Assembly (NCBI GenBank): GCA_903832285.1
Contig: CAILAY010000055.1
Location: 1 to 63,771, forward strand
Source: an uncultured beta proteobacterium
GTDB lineage: Bacteria > Pseudomonadota > Gammaproteobacteria > Burkholderiales > Burkholderiaceae_C
Direction of reading: 5' to 3'
Length of the DNA: 63,771 nucleotides
Part shown: positions 55,028 to 63,554 of the stretch, piece by piece
Position numbering within the stretch: the stretch's first letter is position 1
Layout: every line of letters begins with the position of its first letter
Translations under genes and position numbers: made by a program
Notes under the pieces: model-generated
Databases searched by the model: none
What the model was told of the DNA's origin: nothing
What the model saw: the letters and a program-made list of their open reading frames with translations, nothing else

Positions 55028-55756
55028 ATGGAACGCCGCTACACGTCAGAGGTTGTTCAGGTGGCTGCACTGCCGGAGTCCACGGTGGCAGCGATGGCGG
55101 GCTTGTACCTGGAGAGTTACGACGGCACTTCGGAATCTCTTTTCCGCGACGATCTGGCCTGCAAGGACGAAGCCATCCTGATCTATTGCGACGCGGAATT
55201 GGTTGGGTTCACGCTGCTGCAGGTGTTCACGACCCACTGGCAGCAGCGTCGGGTGCGCATCATCTACTCCGGCGACACCGTTGTTCGCCCCACGCATTGG
55301 GGGCAGCAGGAACTTGCCTTCGCCTGGATTGCACGCGCCGGGCAGATCAAGCAGCACGAACCGGTGTTGCCGCTGTACTGGTTCCTGCTGGTCAAGGGAC
55401 ACCGTACTTTCAAGTACCTCTCGGTCTTTGCAAAATCATTCCATCCGCACTGGTCCGCGCCACACGCCGACCTCAAGTCGCTGGCCGATCAGTTGGCCAA
55501 TGACAAGTTCGGCAGAGACTACGACCCCGGCACGGGCATCGTCAGCTTCACCCCCTCTCGGGGCCATCTGAAGGAGTCCATAGCGTACAGCTCCGCACAG
55601 GAAATGACCAAGCCCGCGACCCGGTTCTTTTTTCAGCAGAATCCGCATTACCAGCTCGGGCACGAGCTGGTTTGCCTGTGCGAACTGGAACTTGCCAACT
55701 TGAAGCCGCTGACCGGCAGGCTCTTTCGCAAAGGCGAGGAGGTTGCATGCCAATGA
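55028..55756 (+). CDS. GNAT-fold-like protein, first copy
   Basis: A 242-residue protein. VAAMAGLYLESYDGTSESLF, AILIYCDAELVGFTLLQVF and the following RIIYSGDTVVRPTHWGQQEL give the strand-loop-helix layout of an N-acyltransferase core. The pyrophosphate-binding loop is not a clean consensus, so acyl-CoA binding is only likely. The second half is charged and helical with aromatics. ATG 55028 is preceded by GAGGGA at good spacing; two in-frame Mets further up are less likely. It sits between the two GH3 genes and overlaps the second by ten bases. It probably makes or modifies an N-acyl intermediate (inference). Confidence 0.6.
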   Translation: MERRYTSEVVQVAALPESTVAAMAGLYLESYDGTSESLFRDDLACKDEAILIYCDAELVGFTLLQVFTTHWQQRRVRIIYSGDTVVRPTHWGQQELAFAWIARAGQIKQHEPVLPLYWFLLVKGHRTFKYLSVFAKSFHPHWSAPHADLKSLADQLANDKFGRDYDPGTGIVSFTPSRGHLKESIAYSSAQEMTKPATRFFFQQNPHYQLGHELVCLCELELANLKPLTGRLFRKGEEVACQ

Positions 55757-57129
55757 CGGGCAACCCATGGGCGACCCTGCCCGCATCCGCCAACGAGACG
55801 ACCCCATCGGTCTGGTTGCAGGCCATGCTGTCGCGCAACGCGAGCGCGTGCTATCTCTCGCAGCTCGGCAGCCCGCACACGGTTCAGTCGTTTCGTGATC
55901 GCGTGCCGCTGTGCCATTACGAAGATCTGCTTGCCTGGCTGGACCGAATGCAGCGCGGCGAACGCGATGTGCTGTTTGACGGGTCCCCCATCGCCTGGGA
56001 GCGTACGGGCGGAAGCAGCGGGGGCGGCAAACTCATTCCCTATTCGGCGCCGGGGCTGCTGGATTTCCAGCATTGCCTGGTGCCCTGGCTTGCCCGCACT
56101 GTCAGTCAAAACAGCATCTCCGGCAGCGCCTACTTCTCCATCAGTCCGGCCACGCGCGCAGCCGAATGGATCGGGCAAGTCCCCATCGGTTTGCCTGACG
56201 GCGCCTATCTGGGAGCACAGGCCGGTGCTGTGCTGGCGCAGCAATCCGCCGTCCCCAGCGCCTTGGGTGCGCTGCGGGACCCGGTGCAATGGCGCGAACA
56301 GACACTCGCGGCACTCAGGCAGGCCAGTGCTCTGGAGCTGATCTCGGTCTGGAGCCCGACCTTCTTGCTGCGGCTGCTGGACGACATCCCGAATCCGCGG
56401 GCGTGTTGGCCGCGCCTGAAGCTGATCAGCTGCTGGACTTGCGGCTCGGCGCACCGCTATGCGCAGCAACTTCAGCAACGCTTGCCCTGGGTGAAGATTC
56501 AGCCCAAGGGCCTGCTCTCGACCGAAGGCGTGGTGACCGTGCCGGGCGTTGACGACGCTCCCGTGCTGGTGCGTCATGGCTTCTTCGAGTTCCTCAATCA
56601 GAACCATTGCCTGCTGGAAAGCGAGCTGGTCCTGAATCAGGAATATGAAGTCGTGATCACGACCGCCAGCGGCCTGTACCGCTACCGCACCGGCGATCTG
56701 GTGCGGTTCGCCGGTCGCGACAGCGGCGGCAACGCCATCCTCGAATTCATGGGCCGCGGGGCGCTCGTCAGCGACCTCGTCGGAGAGAAGCTGACGGAGC
56801 GCTTTGTCAGTCATTGCCTGGATGGGATCGGTGGCTTTGCCATGCTGATTGCAGACCCGGTGCGCACCGGCTACGTGCTGGTTTGCGAGCGGCAGACTTC
56901 GCGGCAGCAGCTTGAGGCACTTGAAATGAAACTGAACGCGAACCCGCAATACGCCTACGCTCGTGACCTGGGCCAGCTCGCGCCACTGCGGGCGCTGGTC
57001 TGCCCGCAGGCCTTCTCCATTGTCGAGCGAACCCTGCTGGTGAGAGGCAGCCGTTTGGGCGACGTGAAGCCGCTGGCACTTCGTGCCGAAGCGTTCTGGC
57101 TCTCCCTTTTCGAGGAACCCCCGCCATGA
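55747..57129 (+). CDS. GH3-family acyl-adenylate/amide synthetase, second copy
   Basis: A 460-residue protein with the ATP motif TGGSSGGGKLIP (87-98), LLSTEGVV (about 256-263) and YRYRTGDLVRF (311-321). These residues match GH3 better than the first copy, with an intact SSG core. The C-terminal domain is shortened. Strong GAGGAGG is five bases before ATG 55747; an alternative ATG six bases later forms ATGA with the previous stop. The two GH3 proteins share only the motifs by eye and are clearly not recent duplicates, suggesting two different acids or amines. Confidence 0.87.
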   Translation: MPMTGNPWATLPASANETTPSVWLQAMLSRNASACYLSQLGSPHTVQSFRDRVPLCHYEDLLAWLDRMQRGERDVLFDGSPIAWERTGGSSGGGKLIPYSAPGLLDFQHCLVPWLARTVSQNSISGSAYFSISPATRAAEWIGQVPIGLPDGAYLGAQAGAVLAQQSAVPSALGALRDPVQWREQTLAALRQASALELISVWSPTFLLRLLDDIPNPRACWPRLKLISCWTCGSAHRYAQQLQQRLPWVKIQPKGLLSTEGVVTVPGVDDAPVLVRHGFFEFLNQNHCLLESELVLNQEYEVVITTASGLYRYRTGDLVRFAGRDSGGNAILEFMGRGALVSDLVGEKLTERFVSHCLDGIGGFAMLIADPVRTGYVLVCERQTSRQQLEALEMKLNANPQYAYARDLGQLAPLRALVCPQAFSIVERTLLVRGSRLGDVKPLALRAEAFWLSLFEEPPP

Positions 57130-58523
57130 CAATAAGCATCGCACTCATCTCCCCCAAGGGCCCGCTGTACCGTGCACGCGGCGGCATTTTCAAGAAGTCC
57201 TTGCGCTACCAACCGCTGACACTGACCACACTGGCGGCCCTGGTACCGGCGGATTTGCAGACCCGGATCAGCCTGCATGACGAAGGCATAGATCCCATTC
57301 CCGACAGCATTGACGCCGACCTTGTCGGACTCACGGTGATCACCGGTACCGCAAAACGCGCCTACGAACTGGCGGCGCGTTTTCGCTCCGAAGGCCGGAC
57401 CGTGGTGCTCGGTGGACCTCATGTCACGTTGTTGCCGCAGGAAGCGGCCCAGCACGCGGACTCGATCTGCGTGGGCTACGCGGAGGACAGCTGGCCCGAA
57501 CTGCTGCGCGATTATTCGCGTGGCGCCTTGCAACCGTGCTACCGGCAGGCGCCGGATTTCTCGCTGGACCGACCCGACATGCCGTTTGCGCGGCGCGATC
57601 TGTTCAGCAACGGTCAATTTCTCACGCAGGCCGTGTTCGAGGCGACCCGGTCCTGCGCGCATGACTGCGAGTTCTGCGTGGCGCCCGCGGCCTGGGGACA
57701 CCGGCAATACCAAAAACCGGTCGACTGGGTGATCCGCGACATCGCACAGTTCGGCCAGAAGAAGTTGATCTTTGTGGACCTGAATCTGATTTCCGATCGT
57801 GCCTATGCACGCGAGCTGTTCACGAAATTGATACCTTTGAAGGTCGAATGGTTCGGCCTGTCGACCGTGCTGCTGGCGCACGACACCGACCTGATGGAAC
57901 TGCTCGCACGCAGCGGTTGCAAAGGACTGTTGCTGGGTTTGGAGACAGTCAATCCAGCCAGCCTTGCCGACGCAAAAAAGAAGTTCAACGGTTCCGTGGG
58001 CTTCAAGCAACTCATAGGCGATCTCCATCATCTGGGCATCGCGGTCCAGGGTTGTTTTGTTTTCGGCCTGGATCACGATCAGCCCGACGTGTTCGATGCC
58101 ACCGTCGAATTCGCGCTGGACGCGGGCGTGGATCTGCCGCGCTTCGCCGTGTTGACGCCGTTTCCCGGCACGCCTTTGCACACGCGGCTGGAGCGCGAAG
58201 GCCGCATCCTGAGCCGCGACTGGGAACTCTACGACGGCCAGCACGTGGTGTTCCAGCCCCGCGCCATGTCGGTGCAGGAACTCGCGCAGGGCCATGAGCG
58301 CGCCTGGAAGAAAGTCTACCGCTGGTCATCCATCGCCAGGCGCCTGTGGGTGGCGCGTAATTTCCAGCCGCTGGCGCTGACGGCGAACCTGGGTTACCGC
58401 TTCTACGCCCACAACTTGCACCGCTTTTATAACTGCGACTGGCCGATACAGGCGCTGCCGCCCGGATTGAACGCCCTGTCAGGCATTCAGATCACCACTT
58501 CCAACAAAGCCGTATGCGGATAA
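57126..58523 (+). CDS. Cobalamin-binding-type radical SAM enzyme, copy 1 (divergent)
   Basis: A 465-residue protein. The N-terminal 150 residues form a B12-binding-type Rossmann domain (ALISPKGPLYR at the start, TVVLGGPHVTLLPQEA). The radical SAM domain has C177-x3-C181-x2-C184 in TRSCAHDCEFC. It retains FPGTPLHTRL near the end of the barrel and a C-terminal helical extension to residue 465. It lacks the YDDRMEP motif found in the three later copies, and the early GPLYRARGG insertion sets it apart. It is coupled to the second GH3 gene by ATGA. Reaction unknown; B12-dependent methylation is the commonest role. Confidence 0.85.
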   Translation: MTISIALISPKGPLYRARGGIFKKSLRYQPLTLTTLAALVPADLQTRISLHDEGIDPIPDSIDADLVGLTVITGTAKRAYELAARFRSEGRTVVLGGPHVTLLPQEAAQHADSICVGYAEDSWPELLRDYSRGALQPCYRQAPDFSLDRPDMPFARRDLFSNGQFLTQAVFEATRSCAHDCEFCVAPAAWGHRQYQKPVDWVIRDIAQFGQKKLIFVDLNLISDRAYARELFTKLIPLKVEWFGLSTVLLAHDTDLMELLARSGCKGLLLGLETVNPASLADAKKKFNGSVGFKQLIGDLHHLGIAVQGCFVFGLDHDQPDVFDATVEFALDAGVDLPRFAVLTPFPGTPLHTRLEREGRILSRDWELYDGQHVVFQPRAMSVQELAQGHERAWKKVYRWSSIARRLWVARNFQPLALTANLGYRFYAHNLHRFYNCDWPIQALPPGLNALSGIQITTSNKAVCG

Positions 58524-59860
58524 CGCTGATCCAGCCCGCGATCGGGCACCGCATGGGCGAGTCCTATATCCGCTCCTGGCAGATGGAGCCGCTGCCCATC
58601 GCCACGTTGACCGGTCTGACACCCGCAGCGGTCGACCTGCGCTTCTACGACGACCGCATGGAGTCCATCGCCTATGACGAGCCCACCGACGCCGTCGCGA
58701 TTCCGGTGGAAACCTATACGGCGCACCGTGCCTACCAGATCGCCAGCGAATACCGGCGCCGGGGTGTGCCGGTGATACTGGGCGGCTTTCATCCAACGCT
58801 GGTGCCGCAGGAAGCCGCGCGCTTTGCCGAAGCCATCGTGCTCGGCGAAGCCGAGTCGATCTGGCCGCAGGTGGTTGATGACCTGCGACACGGCACGCTG
58901 CAATCCCGCTACCGTGGCGAGCGCGGCGCGCTGGCTGGCGCCGCCGTGGACCGCAGACTGTTCCTGGGCAAACGCTACCTTCCCATCGGTCTGGTCGAAA
59001 CCGGAAGAGGCTGTCGTTTTCCCTGCGAGTTCTGCGCGATTCAGACGTTCTTCGAGCGCAGCTACCGCTCGCGCCCAGCCGCCGACGTGGTGCGCGAGTT
59101 GCAAGGGCTCAAGGGGCAGAAGAAACTGTTCTTCTTCGTCGATGACAATTTCGCCGGAGACATCAAGGCCGGCCGGGAATTGCTGCCGCAAATCGAGGCG
59201 CTGAAACTGCGCTGGATCACGCAGATGAGCATCAACGCGGCGCACGACGAAGCCTTTGTGGCGCAACTCGCTCGCAGCGGATGTCGCGGGGTGCTGATCG
59301 GCTTCGAGTCCCTCAACGAAGAGAATCTCAAGCTCATGAACAAGCGCTTCAACACCATGAAGGGTGGCTACGTGGGGGCGCTGCAAAACCTGCGACGGCA
59401 TGGCATATCGGTGTACGGCACGTTTGTGTTCGGCTACGAGCACGACACGGCGAACTCCTTCCACGAAGCCGTGGAGTTTGCGATCGAACAGGACATGTAC
59501 GTGGCTGCGTTCAACCACCTGACACCGTTCCCGGGAACACCGCTCTATGCGCGACTCCAGTCCGAAGGCCGGTTGCGTTTTGACGCCTGGTGGCTCGACC
59601 CGCGCTACCGCTACAACGACCTGCCCTTCAACCCCGTCAACATGGCGCCGCAAGAGGTCACGAAAGGCTGCGTGCAGGCGCGCCGCAGCTTCTATGCCTG
59701 GCCCAGCATCCTCAAGCGCAGCCTGCGCAACCGCAGCGACTTCTTCATGTGGCGCAACTTTTTCCCGATCAACGCGCTGCACCGGGGCGAGGTCGCGCTG
59801 CGCAACGGTTATCCGCTGGGCGATGAGGCCTTCCATGCCGCGCTGATCGAGGTGGCATGA
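58514..59860 (+). CDS. Cobalamin-binding-type radical SAM enzyme, copy 2
   Basis: A 448-residue protein. The N-terminal B12-type domain contains RFYDDRMESIAYDEPTDAV and GVPVILGGFHPTLVPQEA. The Fe-S motif is C167-x3-C171-x2-C174 in GRGCRFPCEFC. Then come KLFFFVDDNFAGD, LIGFESLNEENLKLMNKRFN and FPGTPLYARL, with a C-terminal domain beginning WWLDPRYRYND. The helix after the cysteine motif and the VDDN loop are typical of the family. The start overlaps copy 1 by ten bases and the stop overlaps the next gene by ATGA. Confidence 0.88.
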   Translation: MRITLIQPAIGHRMGESYIRSWQMEPLPIATLTGLTPAAVDLRFYDDRMESIAYDEPTDAVAIPVETYTAHRAYQIASEYRRRGVPVILGGFHPTLVPQEAARFAEAIVLGEAESIWPQVVDDLRHGTLQSRYRGERGALAGAAVDRRLFLGKRYLPIGLVETGRGCRFPCEFCAIQTFFERSYRSRPAADVVRELQGLKGQKKLFFFVDDNFAGDIKAGRELLPQIEALKLRWITQMSINAAHDEAFVAQLARSGCRGVLIGFESLNEENLKLMNKRFNTMKGGYVGALQNLRRHGISVYGTFVFGYEHDTANSFHEAVEFAIEQDMYVAAFNHLTPFPGTPLYARLQSEGRLRFDAWWLDPRYRYNDLPFNPVNMAPQEVTKGCVQARRSFYAWPSILKRSLRNRSDFFMWRNFFPINALHRGEVALRNGYPLGDEAFHAALIEVA

Positions 59861-60900
59861 CAACGTACACGCTGGCCACTGAGCAGGACGATCCGCTATT
59901 GCGGGAGTTGCTGCGCGAGAACGCCATGCCATCGTGGGTGAGCATGACCATGGAACGCGAGCCTTCCTACTTCGCCGGCATGAATCGCTTTGGTCTGGAC
60001 TGGGTCGTGCTCGCGCGCCAGGACAACAGGCCCGTGGGGATGTACGCGTGCTCGGAACAGCCGGTGCATTTGAATGGTCTCGCCACCGAGCTTGGCTATC
60101 TGGGCGGCCTTCGAATCCCTGCTTCTCAGCGTCATCGCGTGCGGCTTTTCCGCGAGGGCTGCGCCTCGATCCGATCATTCTCACGGCCCCGGAATCCCGA
60201 ACTCTGGTACACCAGCATCGCATCCGGAAACCGGGTGGCACGCCGCTTTCTGGAGGCCAACCTGCGCGGCATGCCGCACTACTGGCCCGTCAACGAGCTG
60301 GTGACCCTGGCACTGCCGGCAGCACGCGCACAAAGCCGGCTCCTGTGGCGCGCGGCCCGCCCCGAGGAAATGCAGGCGCTCTGCGCTCTTCACAATACCA
60401 GCGCCGCGCGCTTTCAGTTCTCGCCGGTGCTGACTCCACAGCTATGCAGCGCGACCGGTGCGGACTTTCACGTGGTGGAGCAGCGTGGCGCACTTGTGGC
60501 CTGCATGGCCTTGTGGGATCAGCAAAGTTACAAGCAGATCGTGGCCCGTGCCTATCGCGCGCCGCTGGCCCGGCTTGTTCCGTTTTACAACCTCTATGCG
60601 AGATGGAGCCGCAAGGTGGAACTGCCGCGCCCCGGGCAAGCGCTGGAGCAAACCTGCCTGGCCTTCCTCGCCGTGTCGCCGCAACTGGAGCAGGGAATCT
60701 GCGCGTTGATCCAGGACGCCTTGAAACATTGCACCACGCCGGTGTTGACCTTGGGCCTGCACGACCAGCATCCCTGGCTTGACCAACTCACGCGGACGTT
60801 TCGCCCGCTGAGCTACCGAACCCGCATCTACGCGGTCAACTTCGATGGGCCCATCGCGCTGGATGGCAGAGCGGCGCAGCCCGAGGCGGCGGTACTGTGA
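59857..60900 (+). CDS. GNAT-type acyltransferase, long form
   Basis: A 347-residue protein. The N-terminal half is GNAT-like: DWVVLARQDNRPVGMYAC, then TELGYLGGLRIPASQRHRVR as motif A and TSIASGNRVARRFLEANLRG. The second half repeats a weaker GNAT-like layout (FHVVEQRGALVACMALWD), so the protein may be two fused N-acyltransferase folds, as in N-myristoyltransferase-like and FeeM-like enzymes. It is linked to radical SAM copies 2 and 3 by ATGA and GTGA overlaps. Likely acylates an amine or alcohol of the cluster product. Confidence 0.7.
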   Translation: MTTYTLATEQDDPLLRELLRENAMPSWVSMTMEREPSYFAGMNRFGLDWVVLARQDNRPVGMYACSEQPVHLNGLATELGYLGGLRIPASQRHRVRLFREGCASIRSFSRPRNPELWYTSIASGNRVARRFLEANLRGMPHYWPVNELVTLALPAARAQSRLLWRAARPEEMQALCALHNTSAARFQFSPVLTPQLCSATGADFHVVEQRGALVACMALWDQQSYKQIVARAYRAPLARLVPFYNLYARWSRKVELPRPGQALEQTCLAFLAVSPQLEQGICALIQDALKHCTTPVLTLGLHDQHPWLDQLTRTFRPLSYRTRIYAVNFDGPIALDGRAAQPEAAVL

Positions 60901-62198
60901 AGATCGCACTGGTGCGTCCCAACATGGGCGACTACCGCTCCAGCGACGCTATGCCACCTCTGGCCATAGGGATTCTGGCGGCCCGCTCCCGGGGTCACGA
61001 CCTGGCGTTCTACGACGACCGGGTCGAGCCGGTTCCCGAGACGCTGGACGTCGACATCGTGGCGCTGAGCGTGGAGACTTTCACTGCACGCCGGGCCTAC
61101 CAGTTGGCCGACCGATTCCGCACCCAGGGTCGTCGCGTGGTCATGGGCGGCTACCACCCGACCTTCCTGCCGGAGGAAGCGTTGCAGCATGCGGATGCCG
61201 TTGTCGTGGGCGATGCCGAGGGCGCCTGGGAGTCCTTGCTGGCGGACGCTTCAAGTGGGCAGCTGCAGCGTATTTACCGGGGCAACAACCGGGCCAATCT
61301 GGCAGAGTATCCGGTCGACCGCAGCCTGTTCGCAGGAAAATCCTATGCGCCTGTGGAACTGATTCAATACGGCCGCGGCTGTCGGTTCGCCTGTGACTTC
61401 TGCTCGATCCACAGCTTTTACGGCAGCCACGTCAGGGTCCGGCCGGTCCAGGCTGTGCGGGACGAACTGCAAGCGATGAACCGCAGGCGGCTGTTCTTCT
61501 TTGTCGATGACAACCTGTTCAGCACCAAGGAAAATCTTCACGCCTTGCTGCAGATGTTGGCGCCGCTGAAGCTGCGCTGGGCCTGCCAGATCAGCATCGA
61601 TATGGCACGCGACCCCAGTCTGATGGACGCACTCGCGCAGGCCGGCTGCCGCTACGTGCTGATCGGTTTCGAGAGCCTGGAACCGGACAACCTGCGACAG
61701 ATGGGCAAGGGATGGAACAAGGTCGCCGGCAGCTATCGGCAGGTGGTGCGGGAATTGCATCTGCGCGGCATCGGAGTCTACGGAACATTCGTCTTTGGCT
61801 ACGATCACGACACCCCCGACACGGTGCGACGCACGATTGACTTTGCGCTGGAGGCGCGACTCGACATCGCCAACTTCAATCCGCTGACGCCCACACCGGG
61901 ATCGGCGCTTTACCGCCGACTGCTGAACGAGAACCGGCTGCTGACCCCCGTGTGGTGGCTGGACCCCGAGTACCGCTATGGCGACCCCATCTTCGTTCCT
62001 CGGGGCATGACGCCGGACCAATTGGCACAGGGTTGCTTCGAAGCCAAGAAGCAGTTCTACGCGTGGTCTTCGATCGCCGGACGCCTTCTCGACACCGACC
62101 AAAGGTTCTCGCTGTTCGGCGCCTCCATGACCTTGATCAGCAATGTCATCTCGCGGCGCGAAGTGGTGCGCAAGCAGGGGCGGCTGCTGGGAGCATAA
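60897..62198 (+). CDS. Cobalamin-binding-type radical SAM enzyme, copy 3
   Basis: A 433-residue protein starting at GTG in a GTGA overlap. It has FYDDRVEPVPETLD, VVMGGYHPTFLPEEALQHAD, the Fe-S motif C162-x3-C166-x2-C169 (GRGCRFACDFCS), RLFFFVDDNLFSTKENLHAL and LIGFESLEPDNLRQMGKGWN. The C-terminal part begins WWLDPEYRYGDPIF. It is closest to copies 2 and 4 in layout. The Met/Leu/His residues at the VDDN loop differ between copies, which may reflect different substrates. Confidence 0.88.
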   Translation: MKIALVRPNMGDYRSSDAMPPLAIGILAARSRGHDLAFYDDRVEPVPETLDVDIVALSVETFTARRAYQLADRFRTQGRRVVMGGYHPTFLPEEALQHADAVVVGDAEGAWESLLADASSGQLQRIYRGNNRANLAEYPVDRSLFAGKSYAPVELIQYGRGCRFACDFCSIHSFYGSHVRVRPVQAVRDELQAMNRRRLFFFVDDNLFSTKENLHALLQMLAPLKLRWACQISIDMARDPSLMDALAQAGCRYVLIGFESLEPDNLRQMGKGWNKVAGSYRQVVRELHLRGIGVYGTFVFGYDHDTPDTVRRTIDFALEARLDIANFNPLTPTPGSALYRRLLNENRLLTPVWWLDPEYRYGDPIFVPRGMTPDQLAQGCFEAKKQFYAWSSIAGRLLDTDQRFSLFGASMTLISNVISRREVVRKQGRLLGA

Positions 62199-62204
62199 GG
62201 CATC

Positions 62205-63536
62205 ATGAAACTTACGCTGATCAAACCCGCCATTGGCAGCCACGGGCGCAACCGATATGTGGACGGGGGCCGCATGGAACCGCTGATGCTGGGTGTGCTG
62301 GCAGGGCTGACACCACCCGACGTCGAGGTGGTCCTTTACGACGACCGGATGGAGCCCATTCCTTACGACGAAACGACGGACCTGGTCGCAATCACCGTCG
62401 AAACCTACACCGCACGCCGCGCCTACGAGATAGCGGGCGAATACCGGATGCGGGGCGTGCCTGTGATATTGGGCGGCATGCATGTCGCCCTGCTTCCTGG
62501 GGAGGCCGCGGGCCACGCCGACAGCATCTTCGTCGGCGACGCGGAAGCCGGCTGGGCGCAGGTCATCGCCGACGCGCGCCGTCACCGGCTCCAATCGCGC
62601 TACCACGGCGCACCGGGCGTGGCACAGAGCGCAGGCGTGCAACCGCGGCGTGATCTGTACCGGGGCAAGGGCTACCTGCCGGTGTCACTGATCCAGTTCT
62701 CGCGTGGCTGCCGCTTCGCCTGCAACTTCTGCGCGGTCAGCCAGTATTTCGACAAACGGCACCACCTTCGGCGCATCGACGAGGTGGTTGCGGAAATTGA
62801 GAGTCAGCAGCGCAGCTTCCTGTTCTTCGTCGACGACAACATTGCCACCAACCGCAGTGCCCTGAAAGAACTGTGCCACGCGCTGATCCCGCTCAAGGTG
62901 AACTGGATCAGCCAGGCGAGCCTGGATGTCACCCGGGATGGCGAACTGATGGGCCTTATGGAGAGGAGCGGCTGCTGGGGTAACGTCATGGGTTTCGAGT
63001 CCATCAGCCCGCAAAGCCTGCGTGACGCGAAAAAATCGCCGAACATCCCGGGGTTTTCCAACTACCAGCGCGAGGTCGCGGTGCTGCGCGAGCACGGCAT
63101 GCAAACCTGGGCCGCGTTCACGCTGGGACACGACCACGACACTGCGCTCAGCATCGCGGCAACAGTTGACTTTGCACTGCGCAACAAATTCAGTTTTGCC
63201 GCCTACAACCTGCTCATGCCTTACCCCGGCACTCCGCTGTACCGCAAGCTGGAACGGGAGAAGCGCCTGCTTTTTGACGGCAAATGGTGGCTGCACCCGG
63301 ACTACCGGATCAACCAGGCGGCGTTTGTTCCGGCATTGATGTCGGCGGCCGAATTGACCGACGCCTGTGACGCGGCGCGCACCCGCTACAACAGCGTTGG
63401 CGCCATGCTGCAACGCTTCACTGGCCTGCGCATCAACCTGCGATCAGTCGCGCGCGCCATTTCGTTCTGGCGCTACAGCCTGCTGTTTCGCCGGGAAGTT
63501 CAAAAGAAGCGCGGCCTGCGCTTTGGGCTGCGCTGA
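62205..63536 (+). CDS. Cobalamin-binding-type radical SAM enzyme, copy 4
   Basis: A 443-residue protein. It has LYDDRMEPIPYDETTDLVAI and GVPVILGGMHVALLPGEAAG, then the Fe-S motif C169-x3-C173-x2-C176 (SRGCRFACNFCAV). The VDDN loop is FLFFVDDNIATNRSALKEL. The end of the barrel carries YPGTPLYRKLEREKRLL and a C-terminal domain beginning WWLHPDYRI. It lies six bases after copy 3. Last gene of the cluster. On the opposite strand, 18 bases past its end, is the TolC-family gene. Confidence 0.88.
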   Translation: MKLTLIKPAIGSHGRNRYVDGGRMEPLMLGVLAGLTPPDVEVVLYDDRMEPIPYDETTDLVAITVETYTARRAYEIAGEYRMRGVPVILGGMHVALLPGEAAGHADSIFVGDAEAGWAQVIADARRHRLQSRYHGAPGVAQSAGVQPRRDLYRGKGYLPVSLIQFSRGCRFACNFCAVSQYFDKRHHLRRIDEVVAEIESQQRSFLFFVDDNIATNRSALKELCHALIPLKVNWISQASLDVTRDGELMGLMERSGCWGNVMGFESISPQSLRDAKKSPNIPGFSNYQREVAVLREHGMQTWAAFTLGHDHDTALSIAATVDFALRNKFSFAAYNLLMPYPGTPLYRKLEREKRLLFDGKWWLHPDYRINQAAFVPALMSAAELTDACDAARTRYNSVGAMLQRFTGLRINLRSVARAISFWRYSLLFRREVQKKRGLRFGLR

Positions 63537-63554
63537 GGTCAACGTTCAGCTTGC

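Larger units (their letters stand above)
53366..63536 (+). other. Candidate biosynthetic gene cluster: 2 GH3, 2 GNAT-like, 4 B12-type radical SAM
   Basis: Eight genes in one direction, in order GH3, GNAT-like, GH3, rSAM, rSAM, GNAT-like, rSAM, rSAM. Most neighbours overlap by 4-10 bases (55747, 57126, 58514, 59857, 60897). The gap before 62205 is six bases; the gap before 55028 is 135 bases and contains a good promoter. The set activates acids, forms amides, acylates amines and performs B12-dependent radical chemistry. The product is not predictable from sequence. The left edge is an ABC-ATPase remnant; on the right a TolC-family gene lies antisense. Confidence 0.75.

Noticed and set aside
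58487..62642. Long minus-strand frames across the radical SAM genes
   Set aside because: The radical SAM cysteine motifs and overlaps on the plus strand account for this DNA. The antisense frames have no recognisable domain.
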